A stretch of 64,000 nucleotides of DNA from Galbula dea (Eukaryota > Chordata > Aves > Piciformes > Galbulidae): assembly GCA_013399015.1 (NCBI GenBank), contig VWZX01010552.1, forward strand, positions 70,792 through 134,791, in the 5' to 3' direction. The notes under the pieces are model-generated. The model did no database searches. It was not told the origin of the DNA and saw nothing but the letters and a program-made list of their open reading frames with translations. Numbering within the stretch: position 1 is the stretch's first letter; every line of letters starts with the position of its first letter. A program made the position numbers and the translations under genes. Of this stretch, positions 35,651-48,080 are shown piece by piece.

Positions 35651-38600
35651 TACAAGACCAAAGCAGAGCTCCTCTGGCCTAGAGGAGTGTGGCAGTCTTC
35701 TCCTGGGAATTTTAGGACAGTAGAGAGGGAAAGAGAGTGCTGAAGCATTTGTCATGGTCAGTGCCAGCACTCAGCACCATATCTTGGGTTTCCTGCATGC
35801 TGCAAGGAGCAGCAGCACCCAGACCACAGGGTCATGCCAGTCATGTGCACCTTTTCAAGACACACAGGAGCCATTACTTTTATGAGTGGTGTCCAGAGAC
35901 TCAGAGCTACACTAGACCCTGAAGACCTTACAATCTCCTCGAAATAGACCAGGCAAGCAATGAATGGAATGGTTGATCTGTCACTCCGTTACACAGAGGA
36001 GGAGGAGGGAGACAGCAAGTGACACACACAGACCATGGCAGGGCCACAGCAGAAGGACAAGCTCATTTTCACTGTAGAGCAAAGCTCTGCAGGGTCATCC
36101 TCCAAAAACCCAGGTGCTCCCAGGGCTGAGAGCTGCAGCCACATCTGCTTGATAAACTCTGACACTGGCAGGTGACAATCTTCTCTGCTGGGGTTGCTCT
36201 TCCAACATGGGATAAGCTGGTGACAAGTGGTGTATTTTCACAAGATACCCACAAATCATCTTGCCTCTCTATAAATGGTGTTTAGGATGCAGCAACACCA
36301 TCCACAAGAGATTAGATAGAGGATAGGAATCTCTCAGAGTAGCTTCTTACTTTGTGCCCATCTCTGAGACTTGCCATGTTCACCACAAGCATCCCTGTCC
36401 TCAGCAATAGCTCTCTTTAAATTTTAAACAAAACAAAACAAACACAGACACCCCCAAGTAACAACAACAAAAAAAACCCACAAAAAAACCCACCACAAGC
36501 AACAACCACACCACAAAATACTTTAAATGCATTAAAGGGACCTTATCAGCAGCTCTTCAGTCTACAGTCAGCATCAGACCATAGCAGAGTTGCCCCTCAT
36601 CTACCTCCCCCTAGGGATCTGGAACCTCTTCCACACATAGCTGGAGGGTCCCATCTTGGTGAGCAAACAATGGAACAAGAAACACAAAAAAAGACTGCCC
36701 AAACCCGCACTCATGTCCTGAGCATTGGGCCCCCCTGAATGCCCTCAAGCAAAGTCCTCTCCAAGCTTGTTTTTATCTGCTGCTAGCTCCTGTGAGTCTC
36801 CAGGATGTGCTCTCACACACCCATACTCGGGAACAGCTCCCCGTACATCTAGCCTTGGACTTTGCTTGCCCGAACAAAGACAAGAAGAAGCTCAGCCGTG
36901 CCTTCCTTCTTTTTCCTGGCAGATGGCTGCTTTTACTGCTGGATGGGATTTTTCAGGGACGCAGGGACACTTGTTTAAGCATTGCTAGGGCAGGGAGCCA
37001 GGAGAGCTCTTGTTCCAGCAGGACAGGAAATCAAAGAACCGGCAAGACCCCTCCCAAATAGAGATCGGTGCTCCTCAGCCTGTGGCCGCTTCCTCAGGAT
37101 GTGAGAAGTGCTGGGTAGGTGAAGACCTCCTAGGGATGAAGGGCGAGACCCTCTGCTGCTACCCCCGTCCCAGCCTTGCTGGAGGATGAAGAGTGGCTAC
37201 AGCAAGCAAGGTGTTTGGAAAGGGCAGCAGCTTCAGGGCTTGGTCCCTTGGCCAGGCACCTCAGTCCACTGTGGATCTGTCAATGGGACATCAACATGAA
37301 ACATGGGAGCACGTTAGTGATGCTTTCTGATCATTTAGAGAAGCAGCAATGTGTCTTACAAGAATAAGGGGATGTTATAGATGCCACGTGGAATTTGGCA
37401 CTGCAAAGGAGAGAGGAGATAGTTCAAGAACAACAGTGCTGTATCACTGGCTCTATCCAGCTGATACTACTGCTGGATACATAAGAAAAAGCACAAGAAA
37501 CAGAGTAAACCAGAAGCATCCCTGTCTTCCTGCACCCAGGAGTCACTAACTTAGGAGTTTCCCCAGGTTTCACCGTGTACAGCCATGTGTGTTAGGTTTG
37601 TCCAGCACCTTGCACTGCAGGTTTCCATGACTTACCTACAGATGGTGTGAGAAGGGCACTCCCCTTTACTTTAAGCTTTTGTTTCAGGGATGGACACAGC
37701 TTGTGTCAAGCCTGGGGACAACATCAGCATAGCAGCAGCTGGGTTGGCTTAGGTAGCGCTGCAGTGGGCTGAGAGGAGGGCATTTCTAACCAAAACTGAA
37801 GGGAGGTCTGGGTCAGCTTCCCTGAAACAGAAGGAGGCTTTGAAAGACCTTCAGGGTTTCTGAAGCTGGGCAGTACACTTCTAAGGGGACCATGGTAGCA
37901 TTAGCAGAGGGCAGTGAAGCTCAAGGGCTTAACAGGCTTCACTGTTATACTCCCAGCCTGCAGATGAGAAGTCTTGGACCTGCTACCCAGCACCTCCCAA
38001 CAGAATCCCTGTGCAGTTTTGGGGGCCCAGCTGACACCACACCTGCACTTGGAACTGCCTGAAGGATCTGACTGTCATTTTTCATCCTTCTGACTGCTAT
38101 CCTGGTGAATCTCCCCTTCTGTTTTCTGTAAAAAAAGGACCCAAAGCAAGTCCTTCCTTGACAAGGCATGGAGCCAGGCTACCTTATCAGACACAGAAGA
38201 ACCAGCCAGGGGCTTTCCACTCTTAGCAGCTGTGCCCTGGTAGGAATACCAGCCTAGTATATCTTATTTGCTTCAGAGACTTCCTCAACTCCCCTGCCCT
38301 GTGCTCCCTTTGCAGTCTTGGCAGCTCTGTCTCCACAGACTCCCTCTTTAGTCTCTTTGATGGCTTTTTCCTGGCCCTGGCCATCATCTGACTGGAAACC
38401 CTTGGACAGAAGTGTTACACAGGAAGACTAGGAAGGAAGATGCTGCCTCTGGGGCAATGCAGACTCCTCTGCTCTATGGGGAAGCCTCCAAACACCAGCT
38501 ACTGTGGCCTCCGCCAGCTCCTTTTGCAAACAGCTGAGAAAAAGTCTCACTTGGGAATTTCTATTTTCAACTCTTTTTGTCCCTGCTGTCCCTGCTGTAC

Positions 38601-39714
38601 CATACAAGTGTGGCACAGAGCTGCAGACTCTCCTCACACTAGAGCTTGATCTCTGATACCCAGACTTGATCTCTTGGCTTTCAGAGAAAGCCCTTTGTAG
38701 CAGATCCATATTAAATAATTGTAGAACTACCTGCTATTTTCACACACAGAGTCCAGAACAGGACAGCAGCTTCTGGAACAAAGAAGTAATGCTGAGCAGA
38801 TTGGGACCATTCAGACTGGAAAGTATGGACCCTGAAGTCTTGTGTGAGTGCAACCAGAAACACTCTATGAGGGGTGAGATCCAGACCAGGAGGGATTCTT
38901 GATTCTTTTCTGGACCGAGCTGAAGGGGTTCTGGATGCAGAGAAAGGAATGACCCTCCTGAAGTCCTGCCAGAACCATTGTAGAAAAGCACACCAGGGTC
39001 GTATCACAGGGTAAATGCCCTGCTGAACAGGAAAGTGCAGTACAGGAAAGGCTGCCGCCTCAAAACTGATGATGCAAACAAGGCAGAGCCCCTCTGAATA
39101 GCTGGAAGCTTCATATTATCATGGATTTGTCCCAGCTGCCAGCACAGCCCATGATGAATGGCCCCGATGTGTTCTGGCACGCCACAGCCCCCCAGCATTT
39201 ATTTTAGACAGGTGCAGCACAAGGGAGACAAATGAGATCCTGAGAAACTCAGCCTGCTGTTGGTCCCCTCCATCTCCATTTACATGTCTGGTTTTGCCTC
39301 CACAGCCATGTATCCCCTTCGTTTAGGAGCATGCCTGGTTTCTTATCTTCTTCCAGATGTTTTTTGCTCAAGCCTCTCCTCATTCTGTGAAAGCCAGTGC
39401 TTTAACACTGCTTTAGCACAGACACTTTAGGCTCTGCTTTAGTTGAAACTCCCTTGCTTCAGACATTGTAGCAAACCAAACTCACAGGCTCCATTTGGCA
39501 CCTCCTAGGGGGCCAGGCAGTGCACATCTCCTGCCAGCCAAACTCTCACGGCTGCGTCTCACTCAAAAATCCTTAAAACTTCAGAAGGGTGAGGAGAAAT
39601 CACTTGTTTTAACTCCAGAGAGAGAAAGGATCCCTCAGGGGCTTCCCCCTTTCCATGACACCCTGAGCCCTACCTTTTCTCTGAGAGTGCACTGAGCATC
39701 AGGATTCACACAGC
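35651..39714. other. Intergenic DNA, A-rich tract, no gene
   Basis: No gene is recognised in about 4 kb. An A-rich, C-interrupted low-complexity tract occupies about 36,420-36,515. Confidence 0.4.
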
Positions 39715-40470
39715 AGAGAAATTGACAAAGCAGAGACATTTAATGCTTTCTTTGTCTCTGTCTTTAACCTGAAGGATGGGATCTGGAGCACCCTGTACCA
39801 TGAGACAGCGACCACTGACAGTGTTAGTGTTCTAGCTGACCCTGAACTAGTGCAGGACTTGCTCCTCTAACCAAACTCCTATAAGTCTGTGGGGCCAGAT
39901 GGGATCCACCCAAGGGTACTTAAAGAGCTGGCAGATGTCATAGCGAGTCCTCTCTCACTGATTTTTCAACACTGTTGGGAGTCTGGGGAGGTCCCAACTG
40001 ACTGGAAAGAGGCAAATGTTGTTCCAGTTTTCAAGAAGGACAACAGAAATGACCCTGGTAACTACAGTCCTCTCAGTGTCACTTCCCTGCCTGGTAAAAT
40101 TATGGAGAATACTATTCTGAGAGTTATGGAAAAGCATCTGACAGACAAAGCTGTCATTGGTCATAGCCAGGGCAGGTTTATGAAAGGGAAGTAATGATTA
40201 ATGAACTTGATCTCCTTTTATGACAAGATTACCTATTTACTTGACCAAGGGAAACCAGTTGACATCATCTTCTTGGACTTCAGTAAAGATTTTGGTACTG
40301 TCTCCCACAGCATTCTACTGGACAAAATGTCAAGTATACACCTCGATAAGAACATCACGAGATGGGTACACAAGTGGCTGAGGGTTCGAGCTCAAAGGGT
40401 TACAGTAAATGGAGCAACATTGGGCTGGTGACAAGTGACCAGTGGGGACCCACAGGGATCCATTTTGGGG
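39715..40470 (+). mobile_element. CR1 LINE copy, RT part
   Basis: A CR1 fragment on plus carries the RT region: KSVGPDGIHPRVLKEL, EVPTDWKEANVVPVF, SVTSLPGKIME, and then, after a stop, the motif-A segment LDFSKDFGTVSHSILL. It stops abruptly at the PQGSILG-like segment near 40,465, where an LTR fragment begins. The remainder of the same kind of element resumes at 41,064. Identity with the corresponding part of the copy at 58.97-59.23 kb is about 88% by eye, so the two are separate insertions of one subfamily. Confidence 0.82.
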
Positions 40471-40473
40471 CAT

Positions 40474-40667
40474 TTAGATCTGCCCATAGATGAGTTTGGT
40501 GTGCAGCCTTTGTTGTGGTTTAAGCCCACCCATCTGGCAACAAAGCACCACGCAGCTACTTGCTCGTTCCTACCCTCCTCTTCTAGGATGATCAGGAGAA
40601 AACACAACAAAATTCTTGAGGGTCAAGACAAAGGACAGGGAGGGCTCAGTAACCAGTTGCGGTCTAC
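40474..40667. mobile_element. ERV LTR fragment (near-identical copy at 61.6 kb)
   Basis: These 194 bases match the inverse complement of 61,577-61,770 with only about two differences. The content, with TTGTTGTGGTTTAAGCCCA near its start, resembles a widespread family of avian endogenous retrovirus LTRs. No viral coding sequence is present. It is wedged between CR1 pieces. Such high identity for an otherwise eroded LTR points to recent duplication, gene conversion or an assembly artefact. Confidence 0.6.
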
Positions 40668-40669
40668 TG

Positions 40670-41050
40670 GTCTACCTGTTCCCCTGTGCCACCACCGTAA
40701 CTTGTGAAGAACATCCTCCTAATATCTAATCTAAATCTACCCTCCTCTAGCTTACATCAATTTCCCCTGGTTCTGTCACTATCTGACCTCCTAAAAAGTC
40801 CTTCACCAGCTTTCTGGTAGGCCCCCTTCAGATACTGGAAGGCCACAAGAAGGTCTCCTTGGAGCCTTCTCCTCTCCAGACTGAACAACCCCAACTCTCT
40901 CAGTCTGTCCTCGCAGGAGAGGTGCTCCAGTCATCTGATCATTCTCGTGGCCCTTCTCTGGACTCTCTGCAGCACTTCCATATTCCTCCTGTAATAGGGG
41001 CTCCAGAATGGGATGCAGTATTCCAGGTGGGGGCTCACAGGTGCAGAGCA
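40670..41050 (-). mobile_element. CR1 fragment (inverted, near-identical to 59.42-59.77 kb)
   Basis: This CR1 C-terminal segment has its sense on minus, opposite to the CR1 pieces on either side. It matches the plus-strand copy at about 59,420-59,770 at roughly 98% by eye, including an unusual GTGGTGGCACAGGGGAACAGG-like wording. It ends just before the single N at 41,063. Confidence 0.78.
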
Positions 41051-41063
41051 GAGGGGAAGAATN

Positions 41064-41969
41064 TAGAAGGCTTAATTAGTAAATTTGCAGATGATACTAA
41101 GCTGGGAGGTGCTGTTGACTCCAATGAAGGCTGAGAGGCACTGCAGAGAGATCTAGATAGATTAGAGGACTGGGCAGTCACAAATCATATGAAGTTTAAC
41201 AAGGGGAAGTGCCAGGTTCTGCACTTGGGAAGGGGCATCCTGAAAACCACCTATCAGCTGTGGAATGAGAGGCTAGAGAGCAGCACTGCAGAGAGGGATC
41301 TGGGTGTTTTGATGGATGATAAGTTGAATATGAATCAGCAGTGTGTGCTGGTGGCCAAAAGGATCAAGAGGGTTCTGGGGTGCAGCAAGCACTCCATTGC
41401 TAGCTGATCAAGAGGGTGCTAGTCCCACTTTACTTGGCACTTATGCGGCCTCACCTGGAGTATTCTGTGCAGTTTTGGGCACCACAATATAAGAGGGACA
41501 TGAAATTGTTTGAGAGTGTCCAGAGGAGGGCCACAAAGATGGGGAAGGATATGGAGGGGAGCACTTATGAGGAAACACTGAAACCATTTGGTCTTTTCGG
41601 CCTGGGGAAGAGGAGACTGAGGGGAGACCTAATCACTTTTTATAACTTCCTCAGCAGAGAGAGAGGTGTGGGTGCTGACTTCTTCTTTCTGGTGACCAGC
41701 AACAGGACCTGGGGTAACAGCATGAAGCTGTGCTGGTGGAAATTCAGATTGAATGTTAGGAAGTGGTTCTTTACCCGGGGAGTGGTGGAGCATTGGAACA
41801 GGCTCCCCAGGGAGGCTGTCATGGCACCTACTGTCACAGAGTTTAAGAAGCACTTGGACAATGCACTGAGGCACATAGTGTGACTTTGGGGTTGTCCTGT
41901 GCCTAAATAGGAGTTTGACTTGATGATCCTTGTGGGTCCCTTGCAACTTAGGATATTCTGTGATTCTGG
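41064..41969 (+). mobile_element. CR1 LINE 3' part
   Basis: A CR1 fragment on plus begins right after the N at 41,063, inside the RT just before the FADDTKLGG motif (readable at 41,085-41,105). It continues through the C-terminal region to the 3' UTR and tail at about 41,969. It is probably the continuation of the copy interrupted at 40,470. Stops at 41,132 and 41,408 break the frame. Confidence 0.85.
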
Positions 41970-44900
41970 CACTAGACCCAGCCACTCCATTGGATCACGC
42001 AGCACTGTGACAGCTCCTCAGGGAACCCAGCCTTGGAAGGACAGGTGCCCAGGAAGCGTTCGGCAAGATAGGAACAGTGTGTCCTTCCAGTTAGCTCTCC
42101 AACTTCAAACCAGGCTTTATTTATCTTAGAGCAAAGCTCCACAGCTGCTTTCAAAAGGCATTTGATGCTAAACTCTTTGGCTTCACGTACACCCTGAAGA
42201 GCTCTTTCCTTTTGTCTCTTTCAGCTGCTTTCTCTTTCCCTCAAGCCCAAACTCAAATTATGCTGGTGAAGGAGCCACAGCTGCCAAGGTCCTCACCAGC
42301 AGTATACTAGCATGTGGCCCAGACAGTGATAGCAAGGACCTTGTTTTTAACCACTGGTGGTTCACACTCTGCTATTAGCATCTGCAGATCCTGCTCCACT
42401 TCAAAGGGGGCTCATGGATGCTAGACAAGTTCTTCTTCCTTTGGCCTGGCTTGCCAAGCTCTCCCCATGCTTTCAAGGCACCTTCATTGTGTAGGCTCTA
42501 GGTCAGTTGCTGGATTTGCAGCAGGGGACAAACATCTGCAAGAAACAAAATCTTGCTTTCTGTAGGAAAGTGGAGAAAGGAGGAGACAGATTTAAGGCTG
42601 CAGAAGGTACACCTCCCAAACCAAGCAGACATACCACACACATCTGGCACATCTCCAGTGACACAACATAGCTCCCAAATCCCTCTGGAAAGGCACAGAA
42701 TAGCCATCAGCCAGGTAAAGCCTGGGTCATAAGGGTTCAAGAAAACCAGGCAGAAACTGAGCAGTATAGGACCAGGCAGAGAGAGAAAGGGACCCCAGGG
42801 TTAAAGGTTTGTGCTTGGTAGAGCTAAACAAGGACCACAGGAAAAGCTTCTGAGTTTGCCTTTCCACTAGCTATCTTCTGGCTCTCCCTTTCCACCCTGG
42901 ATGAGATTTTTCATGCTTATGGGTTTCACACATCCTGACCAGCCTTGGGCTGCACCCCCGTTTCCCAAATTCATGGGAAACTCCAGAATCTTTGCTCCTT
43001 TGCTGCTGTCTTTGCACTGTTCTTGCCTTATGGTTGTCTCTCCCATATGGTACAGGCAGAGCTGAGGGACCTCCCAGATCTTCATTAGTTCCTTCCAGGC
43101 TCCATCCCTGCAGTCTGAGCCGGGTGATGGCACCTCACCTCAGTGTCCTACAGACTCAGCTCTGTTTTGCCACGCAACCGTACCATTTTGCTGTCATTGC
43201 AGAGCAATTGAGTAAAGGAGGCAGGGCAGGTTCCCCTCCAGCCTCCTGGCCAGGTGGCACATCATGGGGAGCAAAGAAAACTTCATGTAAAGGCACAGCT
43301 AGGCACAAAAACAGGAGAAAGAAGTGGGGAACACCACAGATATGGCGCTAAGACTCCTATCATTTCTTACTTGTTCATTAGGAAGGATGAAAAGGAGAAT
43401 GGGGAAGGTACTTTCCAGAGACTTCTGGCAGCAGGACAAGTCTCCTATTTGCTTGTCCTCAGTTTTCTCTTTGATCTCCAGTTTTTACTGCTACTGTGCA
43501 AAACACATTTGAGGGCTGGTTCCCTTTCCATTCCAAAGGGTGTTCTGAGCCCCCGGATCGGGGCAAGGGTGCACCTGGCTCTTGGCTGAGCCTACACTGC
43601 AATGAACTGCAGTACCTGCAACTTGTAAAAATGCAAAGCTGAACCCTCCATAGGCACAAGGGTCCCCATATCAGACAACTTCTGGGGTCAGTGTGATTCC
43701 AAGGACTTAGCTAAGAAAAGCACCCTGGTCTGATGCTCCAATCCTGGGGATCAGACCCAAGAGCCAGACCACATATACCCTGGGTGATACCACCAGGGAG
43801 AGTTCTGCTGCAGGAGGAGGGTAGAAGGCTTGCCACCAGCTCCCACTCGAAGGCCCACCACCTGGCCAAGGGTGCTTACATCTTCCCACAGGATAAATAT
43901 CAGCAGAAAACGTCCAGACAAGCAGCACCGGTGATGATATACTGGGAATGAGAGGGGAGCAAGCAGGGGCATGAAATAGAAACCAGGCCTGGATCCTCCC
44001 TGTCACCCACAGATGTTACTGTTTAGGCAAAAGGAAACAGCACAATGGAAAAAGACTAAGGGGGCTCTTCCTCACCTGGCTTCCTACACCTCCCAAATGT
44101 CCACATGTCCCACGTCCTCATAAAAACCCAGGCAGGCCCTTGTGACCCTTCCAGCTGGGTCCAGCACTGATGCTAAGGGAACTGTGCCCATGGAGAGCAG
44201 CCCTTTACCTTGGCACCAGGCAGAGGAGACCACCAGCACAGGAGACAACCAGCCTTTGCACTGACATGTGCCGAGAGTATGTTCAAAGCCTCTCTGAACT
44301 CCTCTGCACCAAGGAACAACATGAAGAGGCCATATGAGGGCTGCAGAAGTGTGAACAGTTGTTAACCCCCTCAGTGCTGCTCACCTTGCCTACAGGTGTA
44401 TTCGGGGAGGGTGCAGCCACTTTCTCCCCTGTCACTCCAGGAGCAACATATGCAGCACACGGGGGCAGCTGGTGACAGAAAAAGCCCCTGTACACTATCT
44501 CTTTGGAGGCATGGGACAAAATGAATTCCACCAAAGCTCCTGAAAAGGGTATTTTGGCACCAAGTGAGACCAGCATAGCATTTCTCTTTGTTGTCTGCTC
44601 TTGCTGTACAGAAGTAGATGGGTGTTTTGCTATGGATCTTCAATCCTACCTCCTGGCTGGGAATGGCCTTACCAGGTCAGACCCTGCAACTGCAGCAGAT
44701 TGTGCCTGCTGTGTCTTGGACCCTTTGAAGGCACCCAGGGAAGCATTCAGAACAGCTTTCACCATGCCTGGGGCAGACAGGAGTGCTCTTATGACCCTGG
44801 TTATGAGACCCAGCAGTCTGAGAACAACCCAAAACATGCTCAGTTTGCTTTCTTACACGCAGCCTTGTCTTTCTTTCCTGACCTTGTGTGCAGTCAACAA

Positions 44901-45712
44901 GAGAGCTGCTGTTTTGCAATATCCCTAGGAAACCTTTCCAGCTGCAACATCATATTATTACACAACATGTGAAATACAGGTCCCATGTGTGTATAAAGAA
45001 CTGCAGGTGATTCAATCAATGCTACAGAACACCTCAAACCAAGGAGATCCCTGCACATAGCCCCAGACCTACCAAGCACGTCTGCATTAGGATCCTGATC
45101 CTGTCCCACCAACCCCTTGCGGTGAGTGTAGGCAAAGAGCATGAAAAACATGGTTGTGGAGAGAAACAAGAAGACTTGGAATGTTTTTTACTGAAATTAG
45201 CTCTTTGCTGGGGCTCAAGATTTTTGACATGGCAGTGACTAGCTGCTTTCTCAAAGTGGCTGGTTCCGCCTAAAGAGATCATTGCATTTTGTATCAGAAA
45301 AACTCACTCTGTAGTTTACTAAGCAATGAGCCCTGCTGGTTTTTGACATATTTCCAAGAGCTGGGCTCTGGATTATGGACAGACACTGCAGGACTGGAAG
45401 AGGGACAGCCAGTGAGGACCATGCACTTGGCGCAGGACAGCATCTCCTCCTGTACGTTGCAAGGGGCTAAGGGCAGACTGCTGCCAGAGCTGGAATGTGG
45501 ATCATGAACCCCTTAAGAGCCAGGGAAGACACGGACCTGACAGGGATCTGTGAAGAATGGCTGCATTGCTCTGAGGGGACACATTTACTGCTCCTGTAAG
45601 AGATAGGAGCCATGGACTTTGCAGCCACACTCTTACAGGCACACTAATCTAGCCATCCCTCAAACTGTGATAGAAATATATAAACCTACTTCCAACATCC
45701 AAGAGATTGAAC
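41970..45712. other. Intergenic DNA, nothing recognised
   Basis: About 3.7 kb without recognisable gene or repeat. In mammals CCL27 lies between IL11RA and CCL19 on the same strand as CCL19. I looked for a double-cysteine chemokine exon on minus here and found none. Confidence 0.35.
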
Positions 45713-45863
45713 AAAGTGGTGGTCTAGTGGTTAGGATTTGGCGCTCTTACCACCAGGGCCCAGGTTCAATTCCTGGTCAGGAAAGAATCCTGCTCTGGCA
45801 GAGGAGTTGGACTAGGTGATCTTTTGAGGTCCTTTCCAAACCCTGACATTCTGTGATTCTGTG
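45713..45863 (+). mobile_element. SINE-like chimera: tRNA-Glu head, CR1 tail
   Basis: Bases 45,713-45,784 match a tRNA-Glu gene of the CTC type over most of their length: D-arm TGGTCTAGTGGTTAGGA, anticodon arm, and T-arm with B box GGTTCAATTCC at 45,763-45,773. The 5' half of the acceptor stem no longer pairs with the 3' half, and the anticodon position reads CTT, so it is not a working tRNA. The last roughly 75 bases (45,785-45,863) are a CR1 3' end with the octamer tail. This is the architecture of a tRNA-derived SINE mobilised by CR1, or of a single tailed tRNA retropseudogene. Confidence 0.75.
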
Positions 45864-47475
45864 AAAGCCCCTTCACCCTCAGCTTCCTAAGGAAATGGGC
45901 CAGAACTTTGTCAGGGTAGTCTCCAGCCAAGGATGAATCTGATCAGCCCCAGGCTAAGCCCCTCCTATAGCTGCTGCCTTTTGAAGGGACCTGTACCATC
46001 TGCAGCAGCTCAGTCCCAGTGCAGATCCACACTGAGCACCCTCTCCCTCCCCAGCCATGGGGACCAAGCAAGTGGCAGGGGTTCAGACCAAGCAAGCACC
46101 AGTTACTCTCCTTTCCTACTCATGCTGTTTGTCTTGGCCTCTCTTCCTACACCAGCCTTCCTTCTTCTCTTCAGGATTGTATTTCTGGGGTTGTCACTGT
46201 AGTTAACGAGCTGGGACAGAGAGGGTGCTCTGGGAAAGTCACATCAAGAGACATCCAAGCTTAAGGCATTGTATGTGCACAGATACCAGGGAGGATGACC
46301 CAGAGAGGAGAACATCTGAAAAAGAAACACTAGTCACCAAGGGAGCCAGCAGGCCAGGGAAGGAAGAGGGGCAGGACTAAGCTTACATTTAATAGGTCTT
46401 GGCAAAAGCCATCAGGTGCCTGGATAGCCCCTGGCTTAGATAGCCCAGCTGCTGCAGCACTGTGGATGCCACCCCCTGGAGGGGCTGGTGGCCACTTTCC
46501 CCCTTCCTTCAGGAACAGTCCCTGGGCTGTTCCACTCACAGTCTGCGCCCAGGCTTGCTAGCTGGCACCAAAACTGTGCCAGAGCCAATGTAAATAATTT
46601 AACAATCTGAACAGTCACATTTGACACCATGGTCTTTGGAAGGAGGGCATGGTCCCTGGCTGATGGCCATGCAAATCCCACCCATGCAACTTCAGCCCAT
46701 GCTTCAGCTCAATGAAGTATCTTTATTCAAATATTGCACAGCCCAGGCAAAAGCACAGTTCTGAAGGGAACAAAAGGCCACTTTGAGGTAGCAGCAGATC
46801 ATAGTCTCGTTTCACAGAACCAGGGGATCCCAGACTTGGGAGGAAAATGGACAGGGACTCCCATCAGTAATGAGGGGCAAGAGCTGGTGGGCACCTATGG
46901 ATGTGCCCAAGAGCACGTGTCATTGTCTCCCTCGATTTCCCCAAAAGTTCTTTATCCTTATCTGCATTCCAGCTGCTAGAAAGCACCGAACTGCCAGGAC
47001 AGGTGGCAGACCTGCTAGGCCATGCTGTGCCTCGGTTTCCCTTTACCACAAGGACAAAGCCCCTGCTCTTGCAGCTCTTCACCCATATCCCACACTACCA
47101 TGGGAGCTGGGAAGCTCCATCTCAGCAGCTACTCTGGTTGTACTGAAGTGCTTTAGACTGGATGATGCAATTCTAGCATCCTCCTTCCCATGCCATCCCT
47201 GCAATATAACCTTCTGGAAACTGGTCAAGCCTGGTCAAGCAGCGTAGAGTAGAGTGTCCAACTCATCATCGTGCTGAGAGACTCCCAGGAGACACTTGAA
47301 GACTATGTGCTGTAGAACATGTCCTTTACCCCTATGAAAGCCCTTTTCCCCCACCTTGCACCCCAGCACAGCCCCTTTGCCACTGCTGCATTGCAAGCAG
47401 CACTGGCTGCATGCTCCACACTCCACACAGGCCTTTAGGCTCAAACACAAGGCAGGTCAACCACCCACTGGCTTT
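45864..47475. other. Intergenic DNA, nothing recognised
   Basis: No gene or repeat can be supported between the tRNA/CR1 element and the CCL19 3' end. Confidence 0.35.
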
Positions 47476-48074
47476 TTTATTTATTTAACGAAACCATAGC
47501 ACAATAAAAAAGAGAGAAAAGAAGCAACCCACACCATTAACTGCTGCATCAAACAGATCTAGCAGCAAATACCTGACGGTGTGAGCACTGCTCAAACATT
47601 GCTGCCCAGGCAGGAGCATGGTGGCAGAGTCTGAGCATGGTGGCAGGCTGGGAGACTGAGAAGGGAGAAAGTGTCACTAAGGAGAGCAGGGGCTGAGGGC
47701 AAAATCACCTCCCACTGTCCCGCTGCCACATCACTGGCTCTATTTTTACCCATGTAAGTAAGGGCTGGAGGGAAAACTGTGCAGAAAAGTCGGGCCATGA
47801 GAGAGGTATCGTATTGGCCACACTCTGCCCGAGGGCATCTAGGTTGTGGTCAGTGAAGGAGCAGCACAGTGCATAGCCAGTGAGGAACATCTTTATCCCT
47901 CCTTTTTATCCCTGCACTGTCCCACCCTGGTAGCCCTTCCCAGGGATGCAGAAGGACTCAGGCTTGGGGCTGATGAAGGAAACCAAAGCGATCAGAGTAG
48001 TGCTGAACTGAAAGGAAAGCTGAGCCCCTCTCCTTTCCCCAAGCTCATGTCTCAGAACAGTCCATCAAACAGCT
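47476..48074 (-). terminator. CCL19: CCL19 3' UTR and polyadenylation signal
   Basis: On minus, two overlapping AATAAA hexamers lie at 47,485-47,480 and 47,481-47,476, the first such signal downstream of the CCL19 exons. Cleavage is expected near 47,460. If exon 4 starts at 48,080, the 3' UTR is about 600 bases. Confidence 0.55.
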
Positions 48075-48080
48075 TCAAGC
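48075..48080 (-). CDS. CCL19: CCL19 exon 4 coding part (proposed)
   Basis: A strong acceptor (CTGCTGCTTTTGCAG on minus) ends at 48,081. In phase 0 the next two codons are GCT and TGA, giving a 94-residue protein. Human CCL19 also has a final exon with only a few codons. Another acceptor at about 48,500 would add a hydrophobic tail of about 29 residues, unlike any CCL19 tail known to me, and is less likely. Confidence 0.35.
   Translation of the reverse strand, partial: A

Noticed and set aside
44894..45169. Minus-strand open frame with a hydrophobic start resembling a signal peptide
   Set aside because: No splice-compatible following exon or recognisable family was found, and the region looks like ordinary intergenic DNA.
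45713..45784. Functional tRNA-Glu gene
   Set aside because: The acceptor stem is unpaired on its 5' side, the anticodon position has changed, there is no run of T as terminator, and a CR1 tail follows directly.
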